Part shown: one piece after another, positions 26,205-36,904 of the stretch | Position numbering within the stretch: the stretch's first letter is position 1 | How the letters are laid out: every line of letters begins with the position of its first letter | NCBI GenBank assembly: GCA_008360955.1 | Contig: LUCM01008502.1 | Coordinates: 182,258-246,257 of the forward strand | Direction: 5' to 3' | Source: Fasciolopsis buskii | Taxonomy: Eukaryota; Platyhelminthes; Trematoda; Plagiorchiida; Fasciolidae | DNA length: 64,000 bases | Made by a program: the position numbers and the translations under genes | The notes under the pieces: model-generated | Told to the model about the DNA's origin: nothing | The model's input: only the letters and a program-made list of their open reading frames with translations | The model's database searches: none

Positions 26205-27616
26205 ATGATGGTTATTTAATCTGTTAGTAGTGGGTTACTGCGGTTACAATGATCAAAAGATAAACGTAATCCGATTTGTGCATCGTCGTCTTTATGACTG
26301 AACTGACACCTGAACCGTTTTGAATAGTAATTGTTGACCAAAAAAGCCTTTCATTTCTACCTTAGTGATAAGGATAAACTTGTGCTGATAAACTCTACAG
26401 CAAAACTAATTTGCAGCTTAGTTGCCAACTCCCATAACGAAGTATTTTTGCGATTGTTTAGCCTCTGCATATTGACCCAATAGAAAGATAAAATTTCACC
26501 TCTCCCAACTCGAGCTAAATACGTGAGAAAATCATAAGATGCACTGTTGGAAATTGTGCCTTTTTCGTATTTCTTATTTGAACCATTCCAGTGTTGGAAG
26601 AGACAGACACATACTATTCCCTGTACAGTAAACAAATGTCCTAGCAATACCAATCCCCTCCTCTGGTTCGGACTTTCTGTATGACCTTGCCAGTTATAAT
26701 GCTGTCAGTGTGATTCTCACTGTTTTCTTACGAAGAAGTGGCTAGCGGGGCCTAGTTATCACAATCTTTCCAAGAGTTACTGGCGAAAGGTTCCGCCTTA
26801 ATGCGTACACAAAAGATAGGGAATTCGGTGCTCTACAAATTGTGGCTAAGTCACTCCGTCTATGAACGCAAAAGCTTCCGCAAACCAAAATGGACGCTAC
26901 GTTGTTTATCCCCCTACTTCTCACGCTTTGATCTGCAGCTGATTCTCTACACAACGTCAAACGAGACGAAATCCCATTCACCGCTCCGTATTTAAGCTTC
27001 AGCTTAAAAATTTTTTGGGCATGAAATTAAAATTATTTGACTTGTTTGATTACTCTGTTTGGTTCACACGGAAACGTTCAGATCAAGTGTCCTGCCACTC
27101 GCGCGGCGATGAATCCATTTGACGTTAGGCGCACCAGCTGGCGATTGTTAGTCCTTGTAAGTTTTCTCCTTCATAATCGGGACAACCAGATACCTCAAAT
27201 TTCCAAATAGTCGGAGTCAATTGAGGACTATTAAGTGGGCCTAAGTGGCCGGGAGTAAGAGAATTTGAACCCACGACCGTGATATGAACCGATTAACAAG
27301 CACCAGTGACCTGAGAACCGACCCTGTGACTTTTCAGGGTTGATACACGCTTAATCCACTTGACTCACCCATCTGTGGTCGGATCTCGGTTTTAGAAGAC
27401 GCATTTTCGGGCACAAACGAACCGATTGTAAATTAGCTGCTCAACCCATTCTTACGCAGATGGTTAGGGCTAAGTAACTAAAATTACCGTATTAGGCTAT
27501 GTCGATAAAACAGTGATCTTGCCGTTAAACCCATAGCCTAATTACTCCCGTTTAACACTGTTGGTAGGTTGAAATCGACAAGCCCGAAGAACCACACTTA
27601 CCATCACTCGACATAC
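26205..27616. other. Unassigned stretch with one weak tRNA-like remnant
   Basis: No gene was recognised. On the minus strand near 27240-27305 a B-box-like GGGTTCAAATTC is preceded by a poorly matching A-box region. It may be a very old tRNA-derived repeat, but it does not match families A or B well. Confidence 0.4.
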
Positions 27617-27809
27617 ATAGGGTATTCGGTCCAGGTTGGGAACAAATATTCATCGGCGAAACTGGCCGCGTTATCTTCCATACAAAACGTCAGTTCTCGA
27701 AGATAAGTCATGCATTTCCATTTAGATGGATGTGCCACTCGTTCAGCCATTTCTTGTCCAATACTTGCGCCAACACAGTTGCACTTATCCCATCGAAACC
27801 TTTCTATTT
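27617..27809 (-). CDS. Candidate internal coding exon, unassigned
   Basis: On the minus strand an acceptor (TGTGCTCCCAG|AA) precedes an open frame that reads convincingly as protein (for example RFRWDKCNCVGASIGQEM and DEYLFPTWTEYP). It ends at a strong donor, CCTAT|gtatgt. A second donor (gtaagt) lies 14 bases on, after an in-frame stop. The 193-nt exon would begin at phase 1 and end at phase 2. Cys, Trp and aromatic residues are enriched, unlike chance frames nearby. I do not recognise the family. It could instead be the end of a retroelement frame, although no such motif is visible. Confidence 0.38.
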
Positions 27810-28472
27810 CTGGGAGCACAATTCATTTCCCCCAGAATTCCTTTGATTTAACCCAATCGCCATCCGCACCTCGACTATTTTTTTCGATTTTAACTATTCT
27901 GGCTCTAATTACTCCTAGTTTTATTCATACCAGCTCGCTAGGCTCTTAGCTACAGCAAATTCTAAAAAAAGCCACACAACCGCCACTAATACGAAAAGTG
28001 CAGTCAGTTTTGTAACGTTCAAATTCCCGTCTATAAAAGTAACATTAAACGGTAGACCGTCCGGTTGATCAACTATCGCTTCTACACCTCCAATTTTCAG
28101 TTACTAATCCTACAACGAAGCTCTACTTAGCCGTCATTTTCCAGCACAGGGTTTCTAATCCGGAGTTTATTCAGGGTGTCCCTTTTTCCGCTAATTATCC
28201 TCACCAGGATTCTGTTCCTCGAGATCCCCTCTTCTCTCCGTCATCAAAACATCTAATTTCTGTCGTCTTATCCTTGCAGTTAAACAAAATCAGCCGAGTG
28301 ACTCTTGCATGACCGCTTCTCCAACCAACTTCAAGATTGGTCCTTGACGACGAATCTTCTCTACATGTTGCCTCCATTGCTATTTCATTACGGCTCATAA
28401 GCTTGGTAGTTTCGTCCACTGCTGACCAACGTTGTTCTACAACACTCCCCGCTCACCGGTTTATTTCGAGCT
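27810..28472. other. Unassigned stretch
   Basis: A 72-codon minus-strand frame at 28201-28419 is charged and protein-like (TRLILFNCKDKTTEI) but lacks clear splice borders. It might belong with the frames on either side as part of one minus-strand gene. Confidence 0.35.
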
Positions 28473-28898
28473 TCAGTTATTCACGGCTAACTGCGGCTCT
28501 CTCGTGTTTTTTCGAACGTTGAAGTGATTGCAAAGTACCACTACATATTCACTTTTCTTTAGAATATACCTGTCGACTGTGCCTCCAGATGTCTGCTCAC
28601 GGTCGGGAGTAGGTGTCTCAGGCTTCGAGTCGGTGACTCGTCGCGAACGGCTTTCAAAATAATCCCAAATGACCAGCACCTCGATCAGCCCCTGCAGCGA
28701 GAGTACTACGCGCGGCCTTCCGGTGACGGTGTTCCTACTAAAATGCAAGGTCGAATGCCCGGTGCCCTCCGTCGAGTTCGCCAATCCTTGGTAGTCAACT
28801 AAGGGGGAAATGTGTAAGCCCTGATTCGAAACCAACCACAGGGGCATACGAAGTTGCCGTGTGTTCTTCGGCATCAGTGGCGAGGACGTAATGGACAT
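28473..28898 (-). CDS. Unassigned 141-codon open frame
   Basis: This minus-strand frame is long for the region and has balanced composition (for example LWLVSNQGLHISPLVDYQGL and KKSEYVVVLCNHFNVRKN). There is no signal peptide and no membrane segment. No domain is recognised. The neighbouring frames at 28201-28419 and 27617-27809 lie on the same strand, so a minus-strand multi-exon gene or an LTR-element remnant are both possible. Confidence 0.3.
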   Translation of the reverse strand: MSITSSPLMPKNTRQLRMPLWLVSNQGLHISPLVDYQGLANSTEGTGHSTLHFSRNTVTGRPRVVLSLQGLIEVLVIWDYFESRSRRVTDSKPETPTPDREQTSGGTVDRYILKKSEYVVVLCNHFNVRKNTREPQLAVNN

Positions 28899-29018
28899 CC
28901 AGGATGTTTAGTCCCATTGAAGGGCGCATGGACTAACCAATCGCCAGTTCGCAGTAATTACCGTGACCCTGAGATCGACCACATGCGTTGTGCCTCCGGA
29001 CATTTGGCCAAAAACTCG

Positions 29019-29049
<31 letters not shown>

Positions 29050-29058
29050 TATATGTAT
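29019..29058. repeat. AT dinucleotide microsatellite
   Basis: An (AT)n run of about 40 bases with two G interruptions. It creates spurious YIYIYI open frames on both strands. Confidence 0.95.
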
Positions 29059-29059
29059 A

Positions 29060-30607
29060 CACCCATACTGTTGTTGCTTTCGGTTTCGACCACCCAGACG
29101 AGACTAATACAGGGAGTAGAGAAAACAAGTATGGACATGATAATAGGCGTGCAAATAACGAAAAATTCGGAATCCAAGGGCTACGCTCCCCGCAGTACGT
29201 AGACATGTCCCGTGGGAATCACTCTTGAAACGCCGCATGATAATTAAATTAGCTCAGGGCAGTTCACTGGGTTGATATATTGAAAACGCACCGCTATGCC
29301 GAAAAACCGTCCGGATCTACCCATATTCCAAACAACGGCAACCTCGCACACGATGGAAACATGACAACTAAGGTGAATTTCCTTTCCAGAGATGAATCTT
29401 TCCGGCTTAATACTCCACACGTAACCGGTGAAACTCCAAGCCATTACTTCCAGCTTTAATATAATTACAGCTGTCTAATCACACGTAGCTTCCGCACACC
29501 CCCAGTGCACAACAATCGCCTTCCTGATGTTACAACTACAGGAAATGAAAAGCAATCGCCAGATCCACACCAAAAATTTCTGATATTGGTAAAACTCCAG
29601 CGGACTCTATATCAGCTAGGACAAACAACCACTTGGGATTAAACTGCTCCTTCAAGTCAAGCTGCATGCACAAATGTAGTTGAAGAATCGTGCCCCATAA
29701 GGCCCACCGCACGTGGGAGTCTTAAGGCATGACCCTGAGGCTTAGGATGGAGTGACGAGCAGCCTGGCAGCTGTCCCACCTACAATAACAATGAAGCAGC
29801 TTCTGTATTAACATTGCCCATGATGAGAAATCTTCGGTGTCGAGTCAACCTAGCTTCACAGGAGCACTTGTTAGCCTGAAGATCTCACTGTCCAACCAGT
29901 GCTAATGGCACCACTTCATAATCATTTCAAATGAACGTTGCTAAGTGGGGCAACCTTGTGAGCTCACCATGAGTACGATCTTGGATTGGATACCTCACAA
30001 GTAGAAGAGGAAAATGAATTTCTTTGGGATCGCCTTTAGCGAGGAACTGTACGGCCTACCTGATTTGTTCGACATAAAGACGTAACCAGAAACTCTACTG
30101 TGCAACTAGACTAATTGAAGTATTCAGCTGTCAATTCTGATAGCCCGTTCTAGTTATGCACCAATTCAACGTGGCAAGCAATGTGCATCCCCTAGTTAAC
30201 CTTGACTACTGTCCCCGACTAAAGCAACTGGCTGTACTGCATTCAGGGCTAACAAAATGCAAATTGAAATTCGTCCGCTCCCCGTTAATAAGTGGACGTG
30301 TACTAAATTCTACGCGAAACCCTTGGACAATAATCCTTATTGGACGGTTCCATACAATCCCATCGTAATTCAATTCGAGTAACTTCATGAAACCTGATTC
30401 TCAACCATCAGCGAATGCTAGTCCTATTGGTGACAGTGAGAAACCAATACTGGGGAGAATGTTCAATACAGCATTTATAAGGCTTCTATGAATCCAGTAA
30501 TCGCTTATCCTTGCTGGAATAACTAACTAAGGTAAGAGCACCATGCGACAAATGCAGTTCGGCACCAACTTAGCATTCAGTGGGGCAAAGGATACGCTTA
30601 TAAAAGC
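29060..30607. other. Unassigned stretch
   Basis: No recognisable coding region or repeat was seen. Confidence 0.5.
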
Positions 30608-31111
30608 CAAGTTGATCCATTGGAATAGACCAAGAGAATTCGTTTTGAAAAAATTTGAATATGGACTAAAAGTGGGAATCGGACCAGAAACGAGCACAAG
30701 AGATATATGGTATGNNNNNNNNNNNNNNNNNNNNNNNNNNNNNNNNNNNNNNNNNNNNNNNNNNNNNNNNNNNNNNNNNNNNNNNNNNNNNNNNNNNNNN
30801 NNNNNNNNNNNNNNNNNNNNNNNNNNNNNNNNNNNNNNNNNNNNNNNNNNNNNNNNNNNNNNNNNNNNNNNNNNNNNNNNNNNNNNNNNNNNNNNNNNNN
30901 NNNNNNNNNNNNNNNNNNNNNNNNNNNNNNNNNNNNNNNNNNNNNNNNNNNNNNNNNNNNNNNNNNNNNNNNNNNNNNNNNNNNNNNNNNNNNNNNNNNN
31001 NNNNCAAGTTGATCCATTGGAATAGACCAAGAGAATTCGTTTTGAAAAAATTTGAATATGGACTAAAAGTGGGAATGGGACCAGAAACGAGCACAAGAGA
31101 AATATGGTATG
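30608..31111. repeat. Direct repeat flanking an assembly gap
   Basis: A segment of about 107 bp starting CAAGTTGATCCATTGGAATA occurs at 30608-30714 and again at 31005-31111 in the same orientation, with only two or three differences. The 290 bases between (30715-31004) are N. The offset of 397 bp suggests a tandem array with a longer unit collapsed across the gap, or an overlapping pair of contigs placed side by side. Frames crossing the gap are meaningless. Confidence 0.9.
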
Positions 31112-31326
31112 GCTACTATATACATCTCTTCGCTAAGTTGCGGTGTACTGAAAAGACGGCTGGGACGAGGGTATCGTGCAGGCCGTAACTGATCAGGGCC
31201 TGATAGACTGAGAAGTAATCATGTCATTACAGGAGCACCAAATCCAAAGACTTGTAAAAATAAAGAAATCTTGCATCACCAGAGGGATCCCTGTGGGACA
31301 ATCGGATATTTTAGATGTCACAAGAG

Positions 31327-32106
31327 TCAGGGACTGCTGGACAATGTTAGACTGGAACATTTATCAATACCAAACTGATGGATCAAGTCAATAGGATCAT
31401 AAGCAGGATCAAAAAACGATTCTTCCGGCCTTAGGCCGATGGGATCCATGGTATCGGAAACGAGGGTGTGCAAGTCCACTGGTTCGTCATTGAATGGTCC
31501 CAGGTCAATGTGCTCGGATGACCAATCCACAATGTCAAATTCGTTAGCTAAGCGTAAGGAAGTACTGTCCAGTCGGGAACGGCGGTTGTGTTTGGATGCG
31601 TAGACATCAGAGCCAACGTGGTAGGACAAAAGTGGTTTTTCAAGAACGGAATCTCTTTCCGGAAAATTATCCGCAGGTGGAGACTGGATGGCTTCGCCGG
31701 AACTTAACAAGGAATCCGAAAACTGCCATTTCGGTGTAGGGACTCGTTGGTCTGTACAAGTTGTAGCTCTACGTGCAACTTCTTCCGGGGTCGTGTTGCG
31801 CGATGAATCGTGGGATTCAGAAGGTCTGTCTGACGTAGAGAGCACAGGCGTGCTGGACGTGTTGGAAGAGCAAGTGCTGTACGGTCTGGCATAACTGTGG
31901 AAAGGCGAGAGTCTGGTGTGTGATGGGCGGTTACGGGTCTCACGTCCTGAGCTCGAATGACTCTCACGACTACAATGTAGCAGTTCCGGATAGAATTGAC
32001 AGTCTGTGGCACATGGGAGACGCGTGATCCCGAACAGTTGGGAAGCAAGCGTACTGCGCATACGCGGATCATAATGTTCAAACATATTAACAAACAGAGA
32101 ATCCAG
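31327..32106 (-). CDS. Serine-rich hydrophilic protein, probable last exon
   Basis: This is the longest uninterrupted frame in the window (252 codons from the ATG at 32085; about 259 from a possible acceptor CTCCACAG|CTG at 32107/32106). The protein has a short ordered start (FEHYDPRMRSTLASQLFG) and then a Ser/Thr/Pro/Arg-rich, probably disordered middle. It ends in an acidic, Asp-rich tail (NEFDIVDWSSEHIDLGPF, then PAYDPIDLIHQFG). No enzyme or transposon motif is present. A frame this long without a stop, next to decayed retroelements, suggests a live host gene. Family not recognised; a disordered scaffold or regulatory protein is a guess. Confidence 0.5.
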   Translation of the reverse strand: MDSLFVNMFEHYDPRMRSTLASQLFGITRLPCATDCQFYPELLHCSRESHSSSGRETRNRPSHTRLSPFHSYARPYSTCSSNTSSTPVLSTSDRPSESHDSSRNTTPEEVARRATTCTDQRVPTPKWQFSDSLLSSGEAIQSPPADNFPERDSVLEKPLLSYHVGSDVYASKHNRRSRLDSTSLRLANEFDIVDWSSEHIDLGPFNDEPVDLHTLVSDTMDPIGLRPEESFFDPAYDPIDLIHQFGIDKCSSLTLSSSP

Positions 32107-32209
32107 CTGTGGAGGCCCCTAATCTGAGAGCGGGGTGGTCATAAGTGCAGCCTGAGGAGTTTTGCTTCGGATAACCAAGTAGTCGTGAGCCCCGCTCTTC
32201 TGGGCGCAC

Positions 32210-32388
32210 ATAAGGATGATGGAGCCTTCTGAGCGGTTTCCGTTTTAAGGGACACAAGGGACTGGTTGAATATACCGGAGCAGTATTGGTATTATATCGT
32301 TTTTCGTGAACATTACTGTAGCAGGTCTCATTTGTCATATACTGAGAATGCCCTAGATACTCCGGGCGGAGCACTTCAAAAGTAAGTT
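32210..32388 (-). CDS. Probable penultimate exon of the serine-rich gene
   Basis: A very good acceptor (TTTTCCCCTCACAG|AA at 32389/32388) opens a frame reading ELTFEVLRPEYLGHSQYM and then NETCYSNVHEKRYNTN. It stays open for about 100 codons to 32090 in a frame different from the 252-codon ORF. A donor TAT|gtgcgc at 32210/32209 would join it in phase 0 to the acceptor at 32107, removing a 103-base intron. The donor is weaker than usual. The alternative explanation is a one-base frameshift in a single exon. Confidence 0.4.
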
Positions 32389-32809
32389 CTGTGAGGGGAA
32401 AACACACCTGATCTTGAGTTTACTGACATCATCTGCAAATAGATAAACATTCAAGCATGCAGTTCTCCAGCTTCACACACGGCGCGTGCCCAGTACCGGA
32501 ACACCGCACGCAAACCACGCTACTTCGGACAGTGCGCGTCTCGCGAAATGGCTCCAAGGTTGTACCGTTAGCATGACTTCGTTCAGCTCAGTTCAGTTCC
32601 AGTTCCAGTTAGGTTGGGTGAATTTACGGCAAAATTCCTGATCTTCCAGGTTCTTGCACCGAATGCATCTTAGATCAGACGATGCTCGGATAATAGGATG
32701 GTGGAAGCGGGCTCCAGTTCCCACTGTTAAACGGTGAATATTATGCGTGACTGCAAAATCTCATTCTCACCAACTTTAAAAGGGAGAAAATTAATAAGAT
32801 GCATTCCTT
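32389..32809. other. Short intergenic or intronic stretch
   Basis: It contains another possible acceptor (TATTTGCAG near 32430, minus strand) and, at about 32582-32618, a run of GTTCA/CAGTTC short repeats. No coding region is recognised. Confidence 0.45.
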
Positions 32810-32829
32810 TATACCATCATTTCCAGCCT

Positions 32830-33540
32830 CTCAGACAACCATGCATTTTGTAGCCTCCTGTTAAATTCGGACACTGACCCCAATTCGATTACATCCTCTG
32901 GTAGCTTGTTGGAAGCATTCATCACCCGTTTTCTAAGAAATCTGCTTCTGAACCCCGTAGTTAAGTGCTCTCCTACAACATTCTTCTCGTTTTCTCTTAG
33001 GGTTTTATTTTCCGTTATCTAGAATAGGGCTCCACAGTGGTTCTGTATCTCGGCTAGTCCCCTAGCGGTCGTGAGGGCTTGCATTAGGTCGCCTATTTCC
33101 ACTCAGAATAAGTTGAGTGCGTTCGGCATCTGTTCATTTTCCGTGTGTATCAGCTATCCAAATCAGTGTCTAAAAACACATCGTACATTCTCCAGAAGTT
33201 TCATATATCCTACCAAATACCGTCTCCATGACTGCACACACTGATCTAGGTACAGTCTGACAGACGCTTTGAACAGCGGCAGAATAACCTTCGGCCTCCT
33301 AAGCCCTACAGTCCTTCTAAGTTAGCTAAGGCACAGCATGATTTCCTGACTGCTTTCTGACATGGCAGACTAGGCTCGAAGTTCGCTTCATCTTTTGTAC
33401 TGAGGTCCCTTGCTTGTTGTTTTTTCCATCGCGACTTGATGTGCTGATAGATCTGCGAGGTGAACTGGATGAGCTTCTCCTTGCTCACGTTCAACGGCAA
33501 ACTCTATCCAGATACTTCCCAAGGACTTTACTGTTTGTAT
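32830..33540 (-). pseudogene. LINE 2 reverse transcriptase thumb and C-terminal region
   Basis: The minus-strand frames read GLRRPKVILPLFKASVRLYL, then YLVGYMKLLENV, and near the end TTGFRSRFLRKRVMNASNKL followed by PEDVIELGSV. These match the conserved C-terminal block of CR1-like polymerases (the 'VRP-LEY-C-Q-W' region, then the 'F-R-V---WN-LP' block). Several stops interrupt the reading. An (AT)n run at about 33570-33590 lies just upstream within the element. Confidence 0.7.
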
Positions 33541-33719
33541 CCCAAATAGTTTGTCGTCATCATCAGGCGCATATATATATATATATATCGTTGACATACA
33601 TCAGGAAGAGCAGTAGTTCTGAGACAGGCCTTCAGGCAGCACAACATTCCTGTGCGTGGTAGACAGCCGTCGATACTTACCCTGAAAGGCCCACCAGTTT
33701 TTCACCTTAGTGTTCGCCT

Positions 33720-34061
33720 CTAAAGACACGCTTTTTTATAAAGAAGCCTGTGGTTAACTGAATGAGGGGCCTTCTGAAAGTTCAGATAGGAGACTTCTTT
33801 GTTGCCTTTGCTCATCCTACTTGCTAGTTTCTCCAGAAATCCAACCAAATTGGTCAGAGACGAACGTTTTTGCCAAAAACTACGTTGCTGTACCCCTATT
33901 AGCATTTTGACCCAGATGAGTGGATATTCTGTCGCGTGGACCCTTTCAAGGGTTTTTAGCACGAGTGACAACCGGTCTGTAATTGCCACAATTTCTGTTC
34001 TCTCCTTTAGGCACCGATATGACTGTCGATGTTCATCGGTCTGCTGGAGGCCACCATTCAC
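33720..34061 (-). pseudogene. LINE 2 reverse transcriptase fingers/palm fragment
   Basis: The frame contains SFWQKRSSLTNLVGFLEKLA and then EVSYLNFQKAPHSVNHRLL. These correspond to the 'QHGF-KRSC-TNLL-FL' block and the first catalytic block 'YLDFQKAFDSVNHRLL' of CR1-type reverse transcriptases. The first catalytic aspartate is replaced (asparagine in YLNFQ; the following AFDSV reads APHSV), so the polymerase is inactive. Confidence 0.75.
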
Positions 34062-34789
34062 CTTTGGGCAAGGTGTTTCATCCGGATCTTTACTGGCGGA
34101 TTAACTATTGCGGTGTGAATCGCTTCAGGTTCCTCCGCTTTCGGCTCATCCTTTGGTTTCCGGCAGTTCCACACTTCTTTCCTCATGTTTGGTTAGTTCG
34201 ACACCTCCATTTCCCGGGTGGTGTGGCTTATTAATTGTCCTTGTGACCGATGATCCCGCCTGTAAACTGCTTGGAAAAATGCCATGAAGGAGCCGGGGTT
34301 CTCCTGACTGCCGGTCGATCTAGTTCCTTGTTGATTTCCTATGCCACCAACAGTCTTCCGCAAAGCCACATTAAATGGCACATATTTGTATTGGGATTTG
34401 GGATTGTTTTAACCGCCCCAGCGACACGCCCCTCGTAGGCAGTTGGGCGGTACTGCTGGATGCATGACATCTTCCTTTTCTCCACCATGTGTCTCAAGTG
34501 TTCACAGTAGTCATTTCCACATTGTATTTCATGAATGCCTTCTGGCCCTTGCTAATCTACGCCCCCAACGTTGTGGCAATTCACTTCGCTTGAGTCTGCG
34601 GAGTATTGCGACTAAGTTGCTCTTAACTGACCCCAACTGACTTTCCTTGCAATGGTCACCCCGTTCCACTTCCTACTGGTTCCGAAGACCCAAGTTTAGC
34701 AGTCCACTTTTATCCACCTGAAGGATGTCTGCCGTAAGTGTCGGGAGCCACAAGTCTCTGCCGAGCCAGTCGCATGCCGATTACAGCAT

Positions 34790-35340
34790 GGTCGCCCACA
34801 TATGGAGGCTCCGAATATCGTTCGGTCCTATCACCAGGTCAAGGATTGAAGATGTGTGGCTTAATCTCCATCGAGCCGCCTGGGTAAGTTGCTAAAAACT
34901 CCCACTTGCCTAGAAGAACTCCAGCACTTGATGGCCAAACGGGTTTCCCGGGTTTGTCTCCCAGGCCCAATCAATCTCAGGAGTGTTAAAATCTCTCGGT
35001 ATAAAAATTTTACCCATGGAGGAAATGAAATAGTTTCAGGCCTTCCGCTGGCTTCGACAGTGTGCCTGGGTATATACAATAACGGGGATCCCGTAGCCGG
35101 CAGCTGTGATTGCAACTCCTAAAATCTGTACCTTTGCAGCATCCATGTGCATCCTACTTTTCAGGCACTAGGATCGACGCCCCACCTTCTATTCGTCCAC
35201 CCCTTTGTCCAATCCAAAAATTGCGTATACTCATTTGTGGTCTCGTTGGCTACAGGTGATTCTCAGCGACGGTCACCATGTCTACACCAAAAGTCCTGAA
35301 TTGTAACCTCGGCCATTTATATCCCACACCTTCAGTATTT
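34790..35340 (-). pseudogene. LINE 2 endonuclease (EEP/APE-type) fragment
   Basis: Minus-strand frames read RDFNTPEIDWAW at about 34960-35001, matching the 'GDFNAP-IDW' block, and then SILDLVI near 34831-34855, the typical block before the final SDH motif. Upstream, VAENHLxPTRPQM and WIGQRGGRIEGGASILV match the 'VTETWL' and 'RRGGG-AIYV' blocks. The glycine of GDF is arginine and the SDH triad is lost. The fragments lie in several frames. Confidence 0.7.
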
Positions 35341-35499
35341 TTGCAGGTCACTTTCATCACTCATCTGACGCCCTTTTTTCTCCTAGCGGAAGGGGTGTCC
35401 AGTGCCCCGGACTCACTCCCGAGGCCTCATTCCACTTTTGGTGTGATAATAGATAGCCCGGCCAGTTCCCTCGAGGCATGGCATTCACCAGGATCTGTC

Positions 35500-36120
35500 C
35501 CAAACTGCTCGCCCAAGCTACGCAAGCCCACCACGCTTGCTTCCAGTCCCACAGCAGCGGGTGGACCTCGGTTGAACCCCTGACTCAACTTGTGGATTCT
35601 CAGTTTGTGGCTTGCAGCCAAGCGGTACTGAATCCATGAGAATTATCCTCGTTATCCTTGGACCTGATCCTGTTGGTGGCCGCAGCATCCGATAACATGG
35701 CAACCTATCCCCTGGCGGTCGTTTTTATTCGGTCAGATTACCCCAAGGATCCGTCCCTGTATCAGAGCATGGCAAACTCAACAGATGTTGGCCGCGGACC
35801 TCGTCCTCTGGAGCCGCTACCTTCTTCCATCTTTCCAGGCCCAGCACTCTTTCAGTAGCCATGTATTCCGGTGTTTCCCTCTTCTAAAGCAGATTCATCA
35901 CAAGGTATCTTAACGTCCTTTTTTGCTTTCCCTCCGTCATATGAGGCTCTGGGATTCCGTGGACAATGACGCTACGGTTCCTACCCAAGGCGACACCGTC
36001 AAATTTCTGCGCAGTATTTAGCTCGTGACTCAGCTGATGCATAGTTTCGCATACATTTCGCAACCATATGTGCATTTTTGCATATCTGGCGTCCGGGTTG
36101 TTGGCATCTTATACCCACCC
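35500..36120 (-). pseudogene. LINE 2 ORF1-like fragment
   Basis: A minus-strand frame reads QLSHELNTAQKFDGVALG, then RNRSVIVHGIPEPHMTEGKQ, then LRYLVMNLL. The pattern 'RS-VI-GIPEP' after a heptad-like stretch resembles the short coiled-coil plus RRM-like core of non-LTR ORF1 proteins that bind nucleic acid. The downstream frame is proline/serine-rich and broken. The assignment rests on position, just 5' of the endonuclease, plus this motif. Confidence 0.5.
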
Positions 36121-36904
36121 GGCTCCTATGTTTGCGCCATTTTTCCTTCTATTCTTGAGCCCTTCTCTTGGCCTTAGTTCTTCTCCCGGTTTGCCTTTAT
36201 GTTTGTCCCTGTTTCTGCCTTAGATAAGTATCCGGTTAATCGATGTCAGTGTGTAAATTCACCGAAGATTTCATCACTTCTGGCGGTAGGAGGTTAACAG
36301 GGTCTACGCTAGTGGGTTTTTCTCCTTCTGCCGCCACCAAAGCTTCGTCTTATCTATAGCGCGAATGGTTATCCTTACAATCTGCGTCTTTTTGCAACCC
36401 GTTATAATCAGAGTCCCCGAAATCGGCGCTTCTCCCGTCTTCGATCTTCTCCACTGTTAATCGGTGGGCTTTCTGTTTCCCATGGTGACAGTTGGAATGA
36501 GCCTTTCGGATGCCGGTCGAACCCAGCTTACCTTGACAGTATAGAACATATGTTCTTCCTCATGCTCGTGCACGCACAGTGGAACCACCAAGAACAAGTG
36601 GCACACTGAACTGCTGGTAATACCATGATTTTAATGCGCAGCTCTCATTCTGCTTCGGGCTTTGCTCGAAGTTCCCAGCATGCAATAATTTCTCAGTTGG
36701 CTTACCAATTTATTATGGGCGGCCTAAGTACAAAAAGCGGGAAAATATTTCCTACGTGCTCTTTAAATACCGCTTAGCTCTGGTCGAGAAAAATGGTCCT
36801 TCGGTTAAAGGAAAACACCCGGCCAACGTTGAAGCCACCTGTTTATATTCACGCGTTCCCCGATACGCTAAAATTGATCTACCTAAGCTAAAATATCAAG
36901 CCGT

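Larger units (their letters stand above)
32810..36620 (-). mobile_element. Decayed CR1-like non-LTR retrotransposon (LINE 2)
   Basis: Reading down the minus strand, the parts appear in the canonical order: an ORF1-like segment (35.5-36.1 kb, possibly from 36.6 kb), an apurinic-type endonuclease (34.8-35.3 kb), a linker, reverse-transcriptase fingers and palm (33.7-34.1 kb), and a thumb/C-terminal region (32.8-33.5 kb). Many stops and frameshifts interrupt each part. The order and spacing support one nearly full-length insertion of about 3.4-3.8 kb. The 3' boundary near 32810 is inferred from the end of recognisable homology. Confidence 0.75.

Noticed and set aside
28908..29206. Open frames with YIYIYI runs around 29,020-29,058
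   Set aside because: They are created by the AT microsatellite and carry no other coding signal.
30527..31188. Long open frames across the N gap
   Set aside because: Their length comes from undetermined bases; the real sequence on either side is a repeat.
32389..32407. 19-base GT...AG segment (GTGTGTTTTCCCCTCACAG, minus strand) as a tiny intron
   Set aside because: Too short for any known spliceosomal intron. It is better read as the acceptor and pyrimidine tract of a longer intron.
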